A stretch of DNA of 17,997 bases from Microcaldota archaeon (GCA_021828345.1 JAJZJI010000018.1:1-17997), one strand, 5' to 3'. Shown: positions 8,462-15,031, counted from the first letter of the stretch. The notes: generated by a model from the letters alone, not told the origin. A program made the numbers and translations.

Positions 8462-8731
8462 CTAAACCTCACGTATCTGTTTTACTGTTTCGTTAATACT
8501 AAAATCCTTAGTTACTTTTGGTCTTAGTTTTGGTATATTATAGGGATTTATCCTTACAAGTATGATGCCTAAATCAGAAGCAAGAGAGCTTATAGTATTT
8601 GTCATTATTTTACTTTTTAACACCTCTTCGAGAACATGACTCATAGTCGTATTGCTTAAAAGCAATGATATTTTAGCATTTTTTACTATATCTTCATCTA
8701 CCGAAAGTGTTACATTTCTTTTATTCCCCAT
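8462..8731 (-). CDS. vapB: VapB-type antitoxin, ribbon-helix-helix
   Basis: This 89-residue protein has an N-terminal ribbon-helix-helix pattern (RNVTLSVDEDIVKNAKISLL, then TTMSHVLEEVLKSKI). That is the DNA-binding, dimerising half of many VapB antitoxins. The C-terminal half (about 50-89, with RINPYNIPKLRPKVTKD) would be the toxin-binding tail. RHH antitoxins normally repress their own promoter together with the toxin. A palindrome sits 20-33 bases upstream (8751-8764), where an operator would be expected. The start ATG 8731 has GTG five bases before it. The assignment rests on the fold pattern and on the adjacent PIN toxin; sequence families of VapB are too diverse to name the subtype. Confidence 0.8.
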   Translation of the reverse strand: MGNKRNVTLSVDEDIVKNAKISLLLSNTTMSHVLEEVLKSKIMTNTISSLASDLGIILVRINPYNIPKLRPKVTKDFSINETVKQIREV

Positions 8732-8750
8732 ACTTTCACATTTATATATT

Positions 8751-8764
8751 TATATACGTATATA
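8751..8764. promoter_or_regulatory. Palindromic promoter/operator of vapBC
   Basis: The 14-base perfect palindrome TATATACGTATATA is set inside a longer alternating AT tract (8741-8772). Its centre is about 26 bases upstream of vapB ATG, so it overlaps the expected TATA box. Binding of a VapB RHH dimer here would block TBP, which fits the autoregulation known for this toxin-antitoxin family. The regulatory role is inferred. Confidence 0.5.
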
Positions 8765-8874
8765 TTTATACATTTGTAATTTTATAGTTTATTATATTTT
8801 ATTAAAATTTGATTTAGTAATTTAAGATATGATCAGCATTTATACATCATTTTATTTTCGATAAAAATGTGTTA

Positions 8875-8888
8875 AACATCATGATGTT
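8875..8888. repeat. Perfect palindrome aacatcatgatgtt in the GNAT/vapB spacer
   Basis: This 14-base perfect palindrome lies 37 bases beyond the acetyltransferase stop (8926) and about 145 bases upstream of vapB. A second, imperfect inverted repeat (cattttat / ataaaaatg, 8847-8870 region) lies next to it. Possible uses are RNA 3'-end formation for the rpoF operon or a distal operator for vapBC. The remainder of the spacer 8732-8925 shows no coding frame. Confidence 0.35.
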
Positions 8889-8925
8889 ATGTAATGAAGC
8901 ACGTTCCTAAATTTCTAATAAGAGT

Positions 8926-9567
8926 TTAGTATATTATACTTGACTTTGTATTTAGCTTTGGATATTTTTCTTTGAATATAGAATATACATGCTGATCTGC
9001 AAAGTACCCGCCATTTAAATGTTTAGAATCTTTTACATAACAATTATCTATTAATATACCCTCTAATTTAAAATCCAATTTTTTAAGTATATGAATTGAT
9101 ATTACATTGAAATCTAGCACTTTTGATGATATTTTATTTAATGATAATATCTCAAATCCTAAGTGCATACCGAGTAGTATTCCCATTGAAGCATACCCTT
9201 TATTGCGATTTTCAGGACCTATCCAATACCCCATCTCACATCGCTTATTGCTATAATCTATATCATGCAGAGCGATCATGCCTAAGAGCTCTTTTGTTTT
9301 GATAGATCTAATAGCCATATGATAAGCAGAATTTGTTGCATAGCCGATCATTGCACTCTCTATTAAAGCAATGGCATCCTTTCTCGTATATGGAAATGGA
9401 AAGCTCTCAATGCTGCCAAAATTTTGTGAGATATCCAGATTATTTGCACTTTTTGCTATCGCATCTGCATCGCTAATAGAGATATCGGATAAAAATACGC
9501 TTAAAGAATCGGAACGTATAATCATTTTATTCGCGCATCTTCTATTTTCTATATTTTTAAACGGCAT
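8926..9567 (-). CDS. GNAT N-acetyltransferase, RimJ/RimL-like
   Basis: This 213-residue GNAT-fold acetyltransferase should move an acetyl group from acetyl-CoA to an amino group. Seen: HMAIRSIKTKELLGMIALHD (beta strands 2-4, about 83-102), EMGYWIGPENRNKGYASMG with the CoA pyrophosphate loop R121-x-x-G124-x-A126, and ISIHILKKLDFKLEG near 156-170, the late helix and strand typical of the Acetyltransf_3 (RimJ/RimL) subgroup. The start at ATG 9567 gives a 14-residue leader before the domain; ATG 9525 (MIIRSD) is a possible shorter start, and neither has a strong ribosome site. It follows the DUF655 gene by ten bases, so it belongs to the rpoF transcript. In other archaea this slot often holds ksgA. 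The substrate is unknown; a ribosomal or other translation protein is a guess from context. Confidence 0.85.
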   Translation of the reverse strand: MPFKNIENRRCANKMIIRSDSLSVFLSDISISDADAIAKSANNLDISQNFGSIESFPFPYTRKDAIALIESAMIGYATNSAYHMAIRSIKTKELLGMIALHDIDYSNKRCEMGYWIGPENRNKGYASMGILLGMHLGFEILSLNKISSKVLDFNVISIHILKKLDFKLEGILIDNCYVKDSKHLNGGYFADQHVYSIFKEKYPKLNTKSSIIY

Positions 9568-9577
9568 GAAAAAACAT

Positions 9578-10159
9578 TTATGATCTATCCAGTCTTGGTG
9601 TATATGGTTTTACGAATAGATAAAAACGTTGGTTGCCCTCAAGCTCTGTTACTATGCGCTCCGAAATTAGTTTCATTGGATCCTGAAGCAATGAAACGCG
9701 CGATGATAGATCCGCAAAGCTCTCAAATTTCTTTATATTTCTCTCTTTTAAAATAGTTGTAAGGTGCTTCTTGCCTATACCAGGAAGCAGTTCTAAGGAG
9801 TGCTGCCTTATATTTATTGAGGCGGCATTGTTGAATATATCGACAAAGCGCTTCTCATTCTCCTTAATTATATTAAGTATTATATTATTTAGCGCATTCT
9901 TTGCAGCCTGCGTCAATTCAGAATACTGTATTCTTGTCTTAATTAACATTATTTTATCGCGCTCTCCGCTGCCAATATAAACCTTCTCCCCTATATTTAA
10001 AATTGCATTAGGCTTTGTTGTTGCCTCAAGCAGAGTAAACCATCGCTCTCCCATTATCTGCGCTATAGGATCTGATTTGCCAGAAGACGATTTCCCCTTA
10101 GGCAAAAAATCCAAAACGTATGAATAATCCTCCTTTCTCTCCTCACCATGACTCTCCAT
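9578..10159 (-). CDS. DUF655 protein (putative RNA-binding, OB plus helix-hairpin-helix)
   Basis: This 193-residue protein matches DUF655, a universal archaeal family encoded next to rpoF. Seen: the N-terminal motif EDYSYVLDFLPKGK (10-23), a strand-rich segment about 35-75 (WFTLLEATTK, GEKVYIGSGERDKI) that suits an OB-like nucleic-acid-binding fold, and a helix-hairpin-helix motif LELLPGIGKKHLTTIL at about 122-137. The start ATG 10159 has GGTG five bases before it. It lies 19 bases after the rpoF stop. A role in RNA binding or in transcription-translation coupling is inferred from domains and conserved neighbourhood; the biochemical function of the family is not known to me. Confidence 0.92.
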   Translation of the reverse strand: MESHGEERKEDYSYVLDFLPKGKSSSGKSDPIAQIMGERWFTLLEATTKPNAILNIGEKVYIGSGERDKIMLIKTRIQYSELTQAAKNALNNIILNIIKENEKRFVDIFNNAASINIRQHSLELLPGIGKKHLTTILKERNIKKFESFADLSSRVSLLQDPMKLISERIVTELEGNQRFYLFVKPYTPRLDRS

Positions 10160-10178
10160 ATAAACACCAATCTCTTAT

Positions 10179-10511
10179 TCATTCAGATTCCTTCATTATA
10201 GCTATAATCTCCTTTATCACAGACTCATCTAGTGTTATTTTATCAAACGCAAGTATCTGCTTCAATAACATCTCTGTGGTTGGACGTATATCTAATATTT
10301 TTGATACAATCGATGGCTTTATGCCAGATATCGCATTAAGCTTCTTTGAGAGCTTCTCATATTGAGCCTTGCTCAATGTGAATTTCTTTGAATGCTCCAG
10401 TGCTATCTCCTGCTCGTATATAGGATCGCGCTCCTTTCGCCTGCCCTCCAAAATTTCGCTTACATTATTTAACGACACAGTTCCATTGCTCTTCGAATCC
10501 TTCCCAATCAT
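10179..10511 (-). CDS. rpoF: DNA-directed RNA polymerase subunit F (Rpo4/Rpb4)
   Basis: This 110-residue protein matches archaeal Rpo4, which pairs with Rpo7 (RpoE) to form the stalk that binds emerging RNA and helps open the promoter. Seen: an N-terminal segment VSLNNVSEILEGRRKER, DPIYEQEIALEHSKKF (the conserved tip-associated helix), and a C-terminal HRDC-like region with IVSKILDIRPTTEMLLKQIL. ATG 10511 was chosen because AGGGTG ends five bases before it; the in-frame GTG at 10517 lies inside that ribosome-site sequence. It is followed by the DUF655 gene, the usual archaeal partner. A TATA-like element lies at 10546-10553. It is divergent from moxR. Confidence 0.93.
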   Translation of the reverse strand: MIGKDSKSNGTVSLNNVSEILEGRRKERDPIYEQEIALEHSKKFTLSKAQYEKLSKKLNAISGIKPSIVSKILDIRPTTEMLLKQILAFDKITLDESVIKEIIAIMKESE

Positions 10512-10545
10512 AAACACACCCTAAAAATCATGAAGTATACCAAAA

Positions 10546-10553
10546 CTTATAAA
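10546..10553 (-). promoter_or_regulatory. Candidate TATA box of the rpoF operon
   Basis: On the minus strand this reads TTTATAAG. Transcription would begin near 10523, just before the AGGGTG ribosome site of rpoF (10517-10522). Motif and spacing fit an archaeal promoter; not otherwise tested. Confidence 0.45.
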
Positions 10554-10556
10554 TAA

Positions 10557-10569
10557 AGTATTTGCTACT
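10557..10569. promoter_or_regulatory. 13-base motif agtatttgctact, copy 2 (rpoF/moxR divergent spacer)
   Basis: This is identical to 6136-6148 in the ndk/infB spacer and again follows a TATA-like stretch (ttataaataa). It lies about 63 bases before the moxR start and 46 bases upstream of rpoF. See the finding on the shared motif. Confidence 0.3.
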
Positions 10570-10606
10570 TGTATACAATCATTTATTAATATTTTAGCTG
10601 AAAGGG

Positions 10607-10614
10607 TATAAAAA
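10607..10614 (+). promoter_or_regulatory. Candidate BRE/TATA element of moxR
   Basis: GAAAGGG followed by TATAAAAA looks like a strong archaeal BRE plus TATA box. Its centre is only about 22 bases before ATG 10632, so the transcript would be leaderless if this box is used. The GAGGT just before the ATG argues instead for an upstream start (for example from tttattaat at 10581-10589). Both may operate. Confidence 0.4.
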
Positions 10615-10631
10615 GGTTTTGAGGTTTGTTG

Positions 10632-11537
10632 ATGGATGCAAAATCCGCATATTTAAGTGTATTAGAGGAAGTAAAGAAGCATATCGCTGGCAATGATGAT
10701 ATAATAGAGCTTATTTTCATCGCAATGGTCGCAAATGGGCATGTTATGCTAGAAGGTGTTCCAGGCGTTGCAAAAACCACAATGGCAAAAACAATATCAG
10801 ACGCAATTGATGCTGATTTTAATAGAATACAGGGAATGCCAGATCTTGTAATAAATGATATTATAGGATATGTTTATACAGATGAGAACAAAAGTCCGAA
10901 ATTAAAACGAGGGCCTATCTTTACAAATATATTACTAGTTGACGAGCTTAACAGAGCGCCGCCAAAGACTACTACTGCACTGCTTGAAGCACTTGAGGAG
11001 AGGCAGGTCACCATAAGCAATCAGACAATAAAACTGCCGACGCCATTTACAGCAATAGCGACGCAGAACCCATTGAATATAGAGGGAACAACGCCGCTGC
11101 CAAAGGTGCTTGCAGATAGGTTTTTAATGAAGATAACAGTTAATTATCCAGGAGAGGATGCCGAATCTGAGATTCTTAGAATTAAAGAGAGAGAGGAGCG
11201 CCTTACAGTAAAAAAAGTGATATCCGTAAACGACATATTAGACATGCAATCGCAGGTTAATGGAATAAGCATGAGTGATGATGTAGTCAAATATATAACA
11301 AAACTCGTCAGAGCAACGCGAACAGATATACATGTGGTAATGGGTGGCAGTCCTAGGGCTGATATTAGCTTTATGCGCTGCGGAAAAGCAAAAGCGCTTA
11401 TAAATGGAAGAAGCGAAGTTACAATAAATGATATAAAATCATTAGCAAGGGCGGTGCTTAGTCATAGAATAGTCGTAAGATCTACTGGTGGCATAGGAGT
11501 CAATGGAGTAATTGACGGCATTGTCGCAACATTATAG
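10632..11537 (+). CDS. MoxR-family AAA+ ATPase
   Basis: This 301-residue AAA+ ATPase belongs to the MoxR/RavA clade, chaperone-like enzymes that assemble or activate protein complexes. Seen: Walker A GVPGVAKT (42-49), Walker B LLVDE (101-105) followed by LNRAPPKTTTALLEAL, sensor 1 in ATQNP (N146), the arginine finger in LADRF (R163) and sensor 2 in GGSPR (R242), then the alpha-helical lid. All catalytic parts are intact. GAGGT lies six bases before ATG 10632, so I prefer it to the TTG at 10626. The stop TAG overlaps the AGGT ribosome site of the pilin-like gene downstream, so the two are translationally linked. The usual MoxR partners (DUF58 and von Willebrand A proteins) are absent here. Confidence 0.93.
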   Translation: MDAKSAYLSVLEEVKKHIAGNDDIIELIFIAMVANGHVMLEGVPGVAKTTMAKTISDAIDADFNRIQGMPDLVINDIIGYVYTDENKSPKLKRGPIFTNILLVDELNRAPPKTTTALLEALEERQVTISNQTIKLPTPFTAIATQNPLNIEGTTPLPKVLADRFLMKITVNYPGEDAESEILRIKEREERLTVKKVISVNDILDMQSQVNGISMSDDVVKYITKLVRATRTDIHVVMGGSPRADISFMRCGKAKALINGRSEVTINDIKSLARAVLSHRIVVRSTGGIGVNGVIDGIVATL

Positions 11538-11545
11538 GTATTTTT

Positions 11546-12016
11546 ATGGGAATTAAATTACAAGGAGCTGTTGAATATTTAATGACTTATAGCTGGGCGC
11601 TTCTTATAATAGCAGTAGTAATTGCAGTTATATTATATCTTGGATTATTCAACCCGTCAGCATTTGTTGGATCCGAATGTGTTGTGCCAGCCGATTTTAA
11701 CTGCATACAGGCATTTTTATACCCTAATGGAATAGTTTATCTTAACTTAGGGCAGGCAACACCATCAAGCATACAGATAACTACAATAGGATGCAGTAGC
11801 ACAAAAAATTATAGCCATATGAATATAGTATCTCCGCCAATAACGCTGCAGATAGGCAATAACGCCACATTTAATATGCAATGCTACGTCAACAATGTGC
11901 CATTTAATGGGCCCGTTGGCACATTATATACAGGATATATTGTCATGAACTATACAGATTTGCAAAGTGGATTCCCGAAAACGCTGGTCGCAAACCTTGT
12001 GCAAAAGGTAGTATAA
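11546..12016 (+). CDS. Class III signal-peptide (type IV pilin-like) membrane protein
   Basis: This 156-residue protein begins MGIKLQGAVEYLMTYSWALLIIAVVIAVILYLGLF. A short basic leader is followed by Q-G-A-x-E and a long hydrophobic helix (about 15-35), the class III/type IV pilin-like layout cleaved before or near the Q by a prepilin peptidase. The remainder is an extracellular beta-rich domain with Cys residues (about 44, 53, 87 and 112) that could pair, and several sequons. The motif EYLMTYSWA is characteristic of a widespread archaeal small membrane protein group. The ribosome site AGGT overlaps the moxR stop and the ATG follows six bases later. The likely role is a pilus subunit or surface protein whose assembly may need the MoxR ATPase (inference). 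Transcription probably ends in the T-rich stretch near 12079-12096. Confidence 0.85.
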   Translation: MGIKLQGAVEYLMTYSWALLIIAVVIAVILYLGLFNPSAFVGSECVVPADFNCIQAFLYPNGIVYLNLGQATPSSIQITTIGCSSTKNYSHMNIVSPPITLQIGNNATFNMQCYVNNVPFNGPVGTLYTGYIVMNYTDLQSGFPKTLVANLVQKVV

Positions 12017-12078
12017 CATTTATACACATCTTCCAAAAATTGCAGACATTATAATTAGATAAATAGTTCTTCTTAAAG

Positions 12079-12096
12079 TTTCTCTCTTTTTTGTTT
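12079..12096 (+). terminator. T-rich tract downstream of the pilin-like gene
   Basis: TTTCTCTC followed by six T and GTTT lies about 65 bases after the stop at 12016. Archaeal transcription commonly ends at U-rich tracts without a strong hairpin. The rest of the 12017-12133 spacer holds a 10-base palindrome (caacatgttg, 12107-12116) and no gene. Confidence 0.4.
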
Positions 12097-12133
12097 GCAA
12101 AAATTACAACATGTTGCCAATGTTATAATTGTA

Positions 12134-12523
12134 TTATTCTGCTAGTTCCAAGTAAGGGGTATCATCTTCTTTTCTATCTCTTAACGTTGCAAGTGCTAAC
12201 GCAAATGTTTCCACTTCAATGCCGTCGTCTAATTTATGAGATTCTGTTATTATTTTTTTAATTATATCATTTTGTTTTGCCGCATCTAAAAGCAGTTTAA
12301 CTGTATCTGTCGTGCCATAACTAGCAACTGTGTCAGCTAATATAAAGCCGTCTACACCTTTAATCTTTAATTTTTCTGGAGTTTTTATGCAGTATAATAA
12401 AAGATCCTTGCCATTTCTTTCTAGTATTGCAACAACTTTTTGTATATCTTCAGTATTTACTCTTTCTATTAATCGATCAAATTCTTCCGATTTGCCCTCT
12501 TTTAATTTTTGCTTTGATGGAAT
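12134..12523 (-). CDS. Unrecognised acidic-basic helical protein with an apparent ATT start
   Basis: A frame of 129 codons runs from ATT at 12523 to TAA at 12134 and reads as a soluble, charged, mostly helical protein: KEGKSEEFDRLIERVNTED, ILERNGKDLLLY, TVKLLLDAAKQNDIIKKI, EVETFALALATLRDRKEDD. I do not recognise a family. There is no ATG, GTG or TTG in frame until a GTG deep in the C-terminal third (near 12207), and an in-frame TAA lies eight codons upstream of the ATT. The ATT sits exactly five bases after GGTG, the same geometry used by rpoF, DUF655 and the pilin-like gene. Explanations are a true ATT start, an ATG-to-ATT mutation, or a lost T in the T5 run that would restore a GTG start at 12531. 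A TATA box (12547-12560) lies upstream. The composition suggests a real or very recently broken gene. Confidence 0.55.
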   Translation of the reverse strand: MPSKQKLKEGKSEEFDRLIERVNTEDIQKVVAILERNGKDLLLYCIKTPEKLKIKGVDGFILADTVASYGTTDTVKLLLDAAKQNDIIKKIITESHKLDDGIEVETFALALATLRDRKEDDTPYLELAE

Positions 12524-12546
12524 AAAAACACCAATTAAAACTAGTC

Positions 12547-12560
12547 TTTATAAATATAAA
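12547..12560 (-). promoter_or_regulatory. Candidate TATA box for the ATT-start gene
   Basis: On the minus strand TTTATATTTATAAA covers two overlapping TATA boxes centred about 26-32 bases before 12524. Transcription would therefore start close to the GGTG/ATT site, and the gene need not rely on atpI readthrough. Confidence 0.45.
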
Positions 12561-12589
12561 TATACTTCCACAAATGGATTCTCGCTTAA

Positions 12590-12611
12590 ATCTTATACTG
12601 GATCTTATACT
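12590..12611. repeat. Tandem 10-base direct repeat atcttatact, 12-base period
   Basis: Copies at 12590-12599 and 12602-12611 are identical. They lie in the spacer between atpI and the ATT-start gene, about 30-50 bases upstream of the latter's TATA box. The period is close to one helical turn, so a protein-binding site is possible. Confidence 0.35.
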
Positions 12612-12629
12612 TTAGATATAATAAATATT

Positions 12630-14600
12630 TTATATAGGAGCTTTTTGCGTTGTAGTATTATCAACATTTAATTTTTCGCCATTAAATGTGCTAAGAGTCC
12701 TCTCCCTTCTGCTTTTGAATGGAACATATTCTTTTCCATTGCCACTGAAAAATTTAGAGAAGAACTCGACATACAAAAGCCTTGCGCTCTGTATTCCCGG
12801 CTCAAATAAGGCTATTGCGATATTAAATAGCTGACCTAGTATTAGTATAACAACGCCTATTATACCTATGAATATAGATTGGCCTAAAGAGTGCACAAAT
12901 ATAAAATCTATCACCTGTGCTAATATTACTGATGCTAACAATATACCCACAAGCCTCATATACGAGAGCATATGGCTTATAAGCGATGGCAGCTCCATTA
13001 AAGCGCTTAATTTTTCTGTAAATGCAACGATACCAACTCCGACTATTAGCAACACATATGATAATATTGCTATAGGGTTTGATATGCCAAGAGGCGATTG
13101 ATGTATTATATCAAGGCCAAATATCACAATGCCCCATGCCCCTAAAAGCCAGCCGATCTTTCCTATAGCATGAGTTTTATGCCCCACCATTATGTTGTTG
13201 ATTGCACCTAATATAAATCCTGCTGACACCACAAGAACGCCTATCCATCCAGATATAACAAGAAGCGTCGGAAGTCCCAATTCAACATTAAGCAGAGGGG
13301 TATAGCTTAATTGAAAGCCAAAATACTCATTGAATGCTATGCCAAATATAATAGCGATTATGGCCCCTGGTATTATGGATTTTGATAACATCATAAGCCC
13401 ATTATCGCTTATTATTGTATGTACAAAATTGGTTATCTGCTTTGGTATCCTACTCTTCTCTTTTGGATTCTTAAGTCGCTCAATAAGCCAGAATGCGCCT
13501 GCCAGCATTATTAATCCATACCCCACATCGCCGACCATAAAACCAAAAAATAAGGGAAATAGCAAAGCAAACATCAGAGTCGGATCCATCTCATCGCTTC
13601 TTGGAAGGGAATAGAAGCGTACAAAGAATTCAAAAAATTTTAACTTTATAGGATTTGACATCTTTGTAGGGGCTATCTCGGTAGTTTTAAACTTCTCCAT
13701 TATGAAATGATTTTTAGTGCTATCCTTTAATAAGAGCTCTAATTTTCTTATATTGGCAATTGGCACCCACCCCTCTATCATATCTGTATATTTTGTAGAG
13801 CCTAATTTTGCAACGACATCCAATTTCTCCATCTCTATGTCGAGCTGCTCGCGTATTGCAGAGACTAAATTATAATTCTTCTCAGATATAAATTTAAGTT
13901 CAACGTCTAATGATTCCTCTCTCTCTTTTAATATATTAAGATCCGCTCTCTGACGCTCCAAAACCGCTTTGGGCTTGCCCATTAACATCGGTATTATGTC
14001 TATTGATACATTGAACTTCGAGGAGATGCTGCCAAAATCATGCTCATTTGCCCTCGGTATGCTTATTATCGATGCACCAGTGTTTGGAAAGGATATATGA
14101 CTGATATTATGTATTTTATTCTTTAATGATAATATAAAAGAATCTGAAGTGCTTCCGGAAACGATAAATGATACTATAAATTTGCTATTTAATATATGCA
14201 AATCCTCTTGGAATTGATATATTTTTTCTAAAATGCCTATGTTGTAGTGTATCTGCTTTACTTCGGCGTGTATTTTTTCAATCTGTTTTTTTATGAGCAC
14301 AACATGGCTGTCTATCTCTATTTTATCCGCCATATTTATGAGCTCATCCATATTATTAAACTGTATTTTTGAATGCTCGCCTAATGGCAATAATTGTTTT
14401 TCAAGAGACCTAAAACGCTGCGCATATTCTGAAATTCGCTTATAATTCTCGTTTAGTTCAGATATGGATACATTAAATTTATTTGGATCCAACTCATCTA
14501 TTTGCATTGCACCAAGCTCATGCAAATTTGATAGTACATGAGCGCTGCTAGATTTTGGTATTATTATAAGCACTTTTTGCATGCGCTCTGCTATCAACAA
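12630..14600 (-). CDS. atpI: A-type ATP synthase subunit I (a-subunit, stator and proton channel)
   Basis: This is the membrane a-subunit, which forms the ion half-channels against the c-ring and anchors the peripheral stalks. Numbering is from TTG 14612 (660 residues); the TTG at 14600 has GGTG six bases before it and is preferred, and ATG 14582 (MQKVLII) is another option. Residues 1-325 are a cytosolic domain with coiled-coil segments (about 50-140 and 215-270). The membrane half begins at MDPTLMFALLFPLFFGFMVGDVGYGL (342-366) and has about eight helices. The essential arginines are kept: R553 in LSYMRLVG and R611 in GIQSARLLYVEFF. The start overlaps atpH, so translation is coupled. It is the last gene of the ATPase operon in this window; the proteolipid gene that often follows it is not here. 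Confidence 0.95.
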   Translation of the reverse strand: MLIAERMQKVLIIIPKSSSAHVLSNLHELGAMQIDELDPNKFNVSISELNENYKRISEYAQRFRSLEKQLLPLGEHSKIQFNNMDELINMADKIEIDSHVVLIKKQIEKIHAEVKQIHYNIGILEKIYQFQEDLHILNSKFIVSFIVSGSTSDSFILSLKNKIHNISHISFPNTGASIISIPRANEHDFGSISSKFNVSIDIIPMLMGKPKAVLERQRADLNILKEREESLDVELKFISEKNYNLVSAIREQLDIEMEKLDVVAKLGSTKYTDMIEGWVPIANIRKLELLLKDSTKNHFIMEKFKTTEIAPTKMSNPIKLKFFEFFVRFYSLPRSDEMDPTLMFALLFPLFFGFMVGDVGYGLIMLAGAFWLIERLKNPKEKSRIPKQITNFVHTIISDNGLMMLSKSIIPGAIIAIIFGIAFNEYFGFQLSYTPLLNVELGLPTLLVISGWIGVLVVSAGFILGAINNIMVGHKTHAIGKIGWLLGAWGIVIFGLDIIHQSPLGISNPIAILSYVLLIVGVGIVAFTEKLSALMELPSLISHMLSYMRLVGILLASVILAQVIDFIFVHSLGQSIFIGIIGVVILILGQLFNIAIALFEPGIQSARLLYVEFFSKFFSGNGKEYVPFKSRRERTLSTFNGEKLNVDNTTTQKAPI

Positions 14601-14601
14601 A

Positions 14602-14922
14602 TCATACACCAAACTTCTCAGATATTAATTCATCAAATATCGATAGAACATCATTCTCGTCCACATCCTTTAGAGTTTCCACCGTACTCTTGCCCTTTTC
14701 AACATATTCTTCACGTTCAAGCTTTGCCTGTGCATGAGCTTTTGAAATGTAATCGTTATATAGAGATTTACCCTCGCGCTCCGCATTCTCGATTATTTCT
14801 ACTGATTCGCGCCTCGCATTCTCCAAAATGCGCAGTGCCTCCTCCTGTGCCTCTTTTATACGCTTCTCCTGCAAAACCTCCTGATGCTTTATATGTTTTA
14901 ATGTTTCTATATCATGGGCCAA
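14602..14922 (-). CDS. atpH: A-type ATP synthase subunit H (peripheral stalk coiled coil)
   Basis: This is a short, highly charged helical protein of about 106 residues. Heptad-like Glu/Lys/Arg/Ala sequence (EEALRILENARRESVEIIENAE) continues through most of its length. It fits subunit H (also called G), which winds with subunit E to make the peripheral stalk that holds the A3B3 head still. TTG 14922 has GGTG six bases before it, the same geometry as atpI next door; TTG 14934 or GTG 14931 would add up to four residues. The C-terminus (SIFDELISEKFGV) is followed by TGA overlapping the atpI start region. Subunit E is not in the window, so its partner is encoded elsewhere, probably upstream of atpA. 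Confidence 0.85.
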   Translation of the reverse strand: MAHDIETLKHIKHQEVLQEKRIKEAQEEALRILENARRESVEIIENAEREGKSLYNDYISKAHAQAKLEREEYVEKGKSTVETLKDVDENDVLSIFDELISEKFGV

Positions 14923-14940
14923 TATTATCACCAATAAATA

Positions 14941-15012
14941 TCATATATACTTAAAATAATATAACAATAACAGCGCTATTGCAATAATTGCTATGTTTAA
15001 TATCTTTATCAT
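14941..15012 (-). CDS. Possible 23-residue single-helix membrane peptide
   Basis: Between atpD and atpH an ATG at 15012 opens a 23-codon frame ending in TGA at 14941. The peptide is almost wholly hydrophobic: MIKILNIAIIAIALLLLYYF then K, Y, I, with lysines near both ends, as for one membrane span. It fills most of an otherwise unused 97-base gap in a tightly packed operon. Methanosarcina ATPase operons carry a small gene of unclear role after the D gene, but I see no sequence basis to equate them. No good ribosome site precedes the ATG, which counts against it. It could simply be an AT-rich spacer. Confidence 0.3.
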   Translation of the reverse strand: MIKILNIAIIAIALLLLYYFKYI

Positions 15013-15031
15013 TGTCGTTATGTAAAAAAAC

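Noticed and set aside
8741..8830. AT-rich tract considered as a replication origin
   Set aside because: No ORB-like repeats and no Orc1/Cdc6 gene are seen; promoter function for vapBC explains the tract.
12330..12671. 113-codon plus-strand frame across the atpI end and the ATT-start gene
   Set aside because: It runs antisense to two minus-strand genes and crosses a promoter region; the minus-strand frame has far better protein-like composition.
14538..14954. 138-codon plus-strand frame opposite atpH and the atpI start
   Set aside because: It is the antisense shadow of the coiled-coil atpH gene, rich in His/Pro with no recognisable domain.
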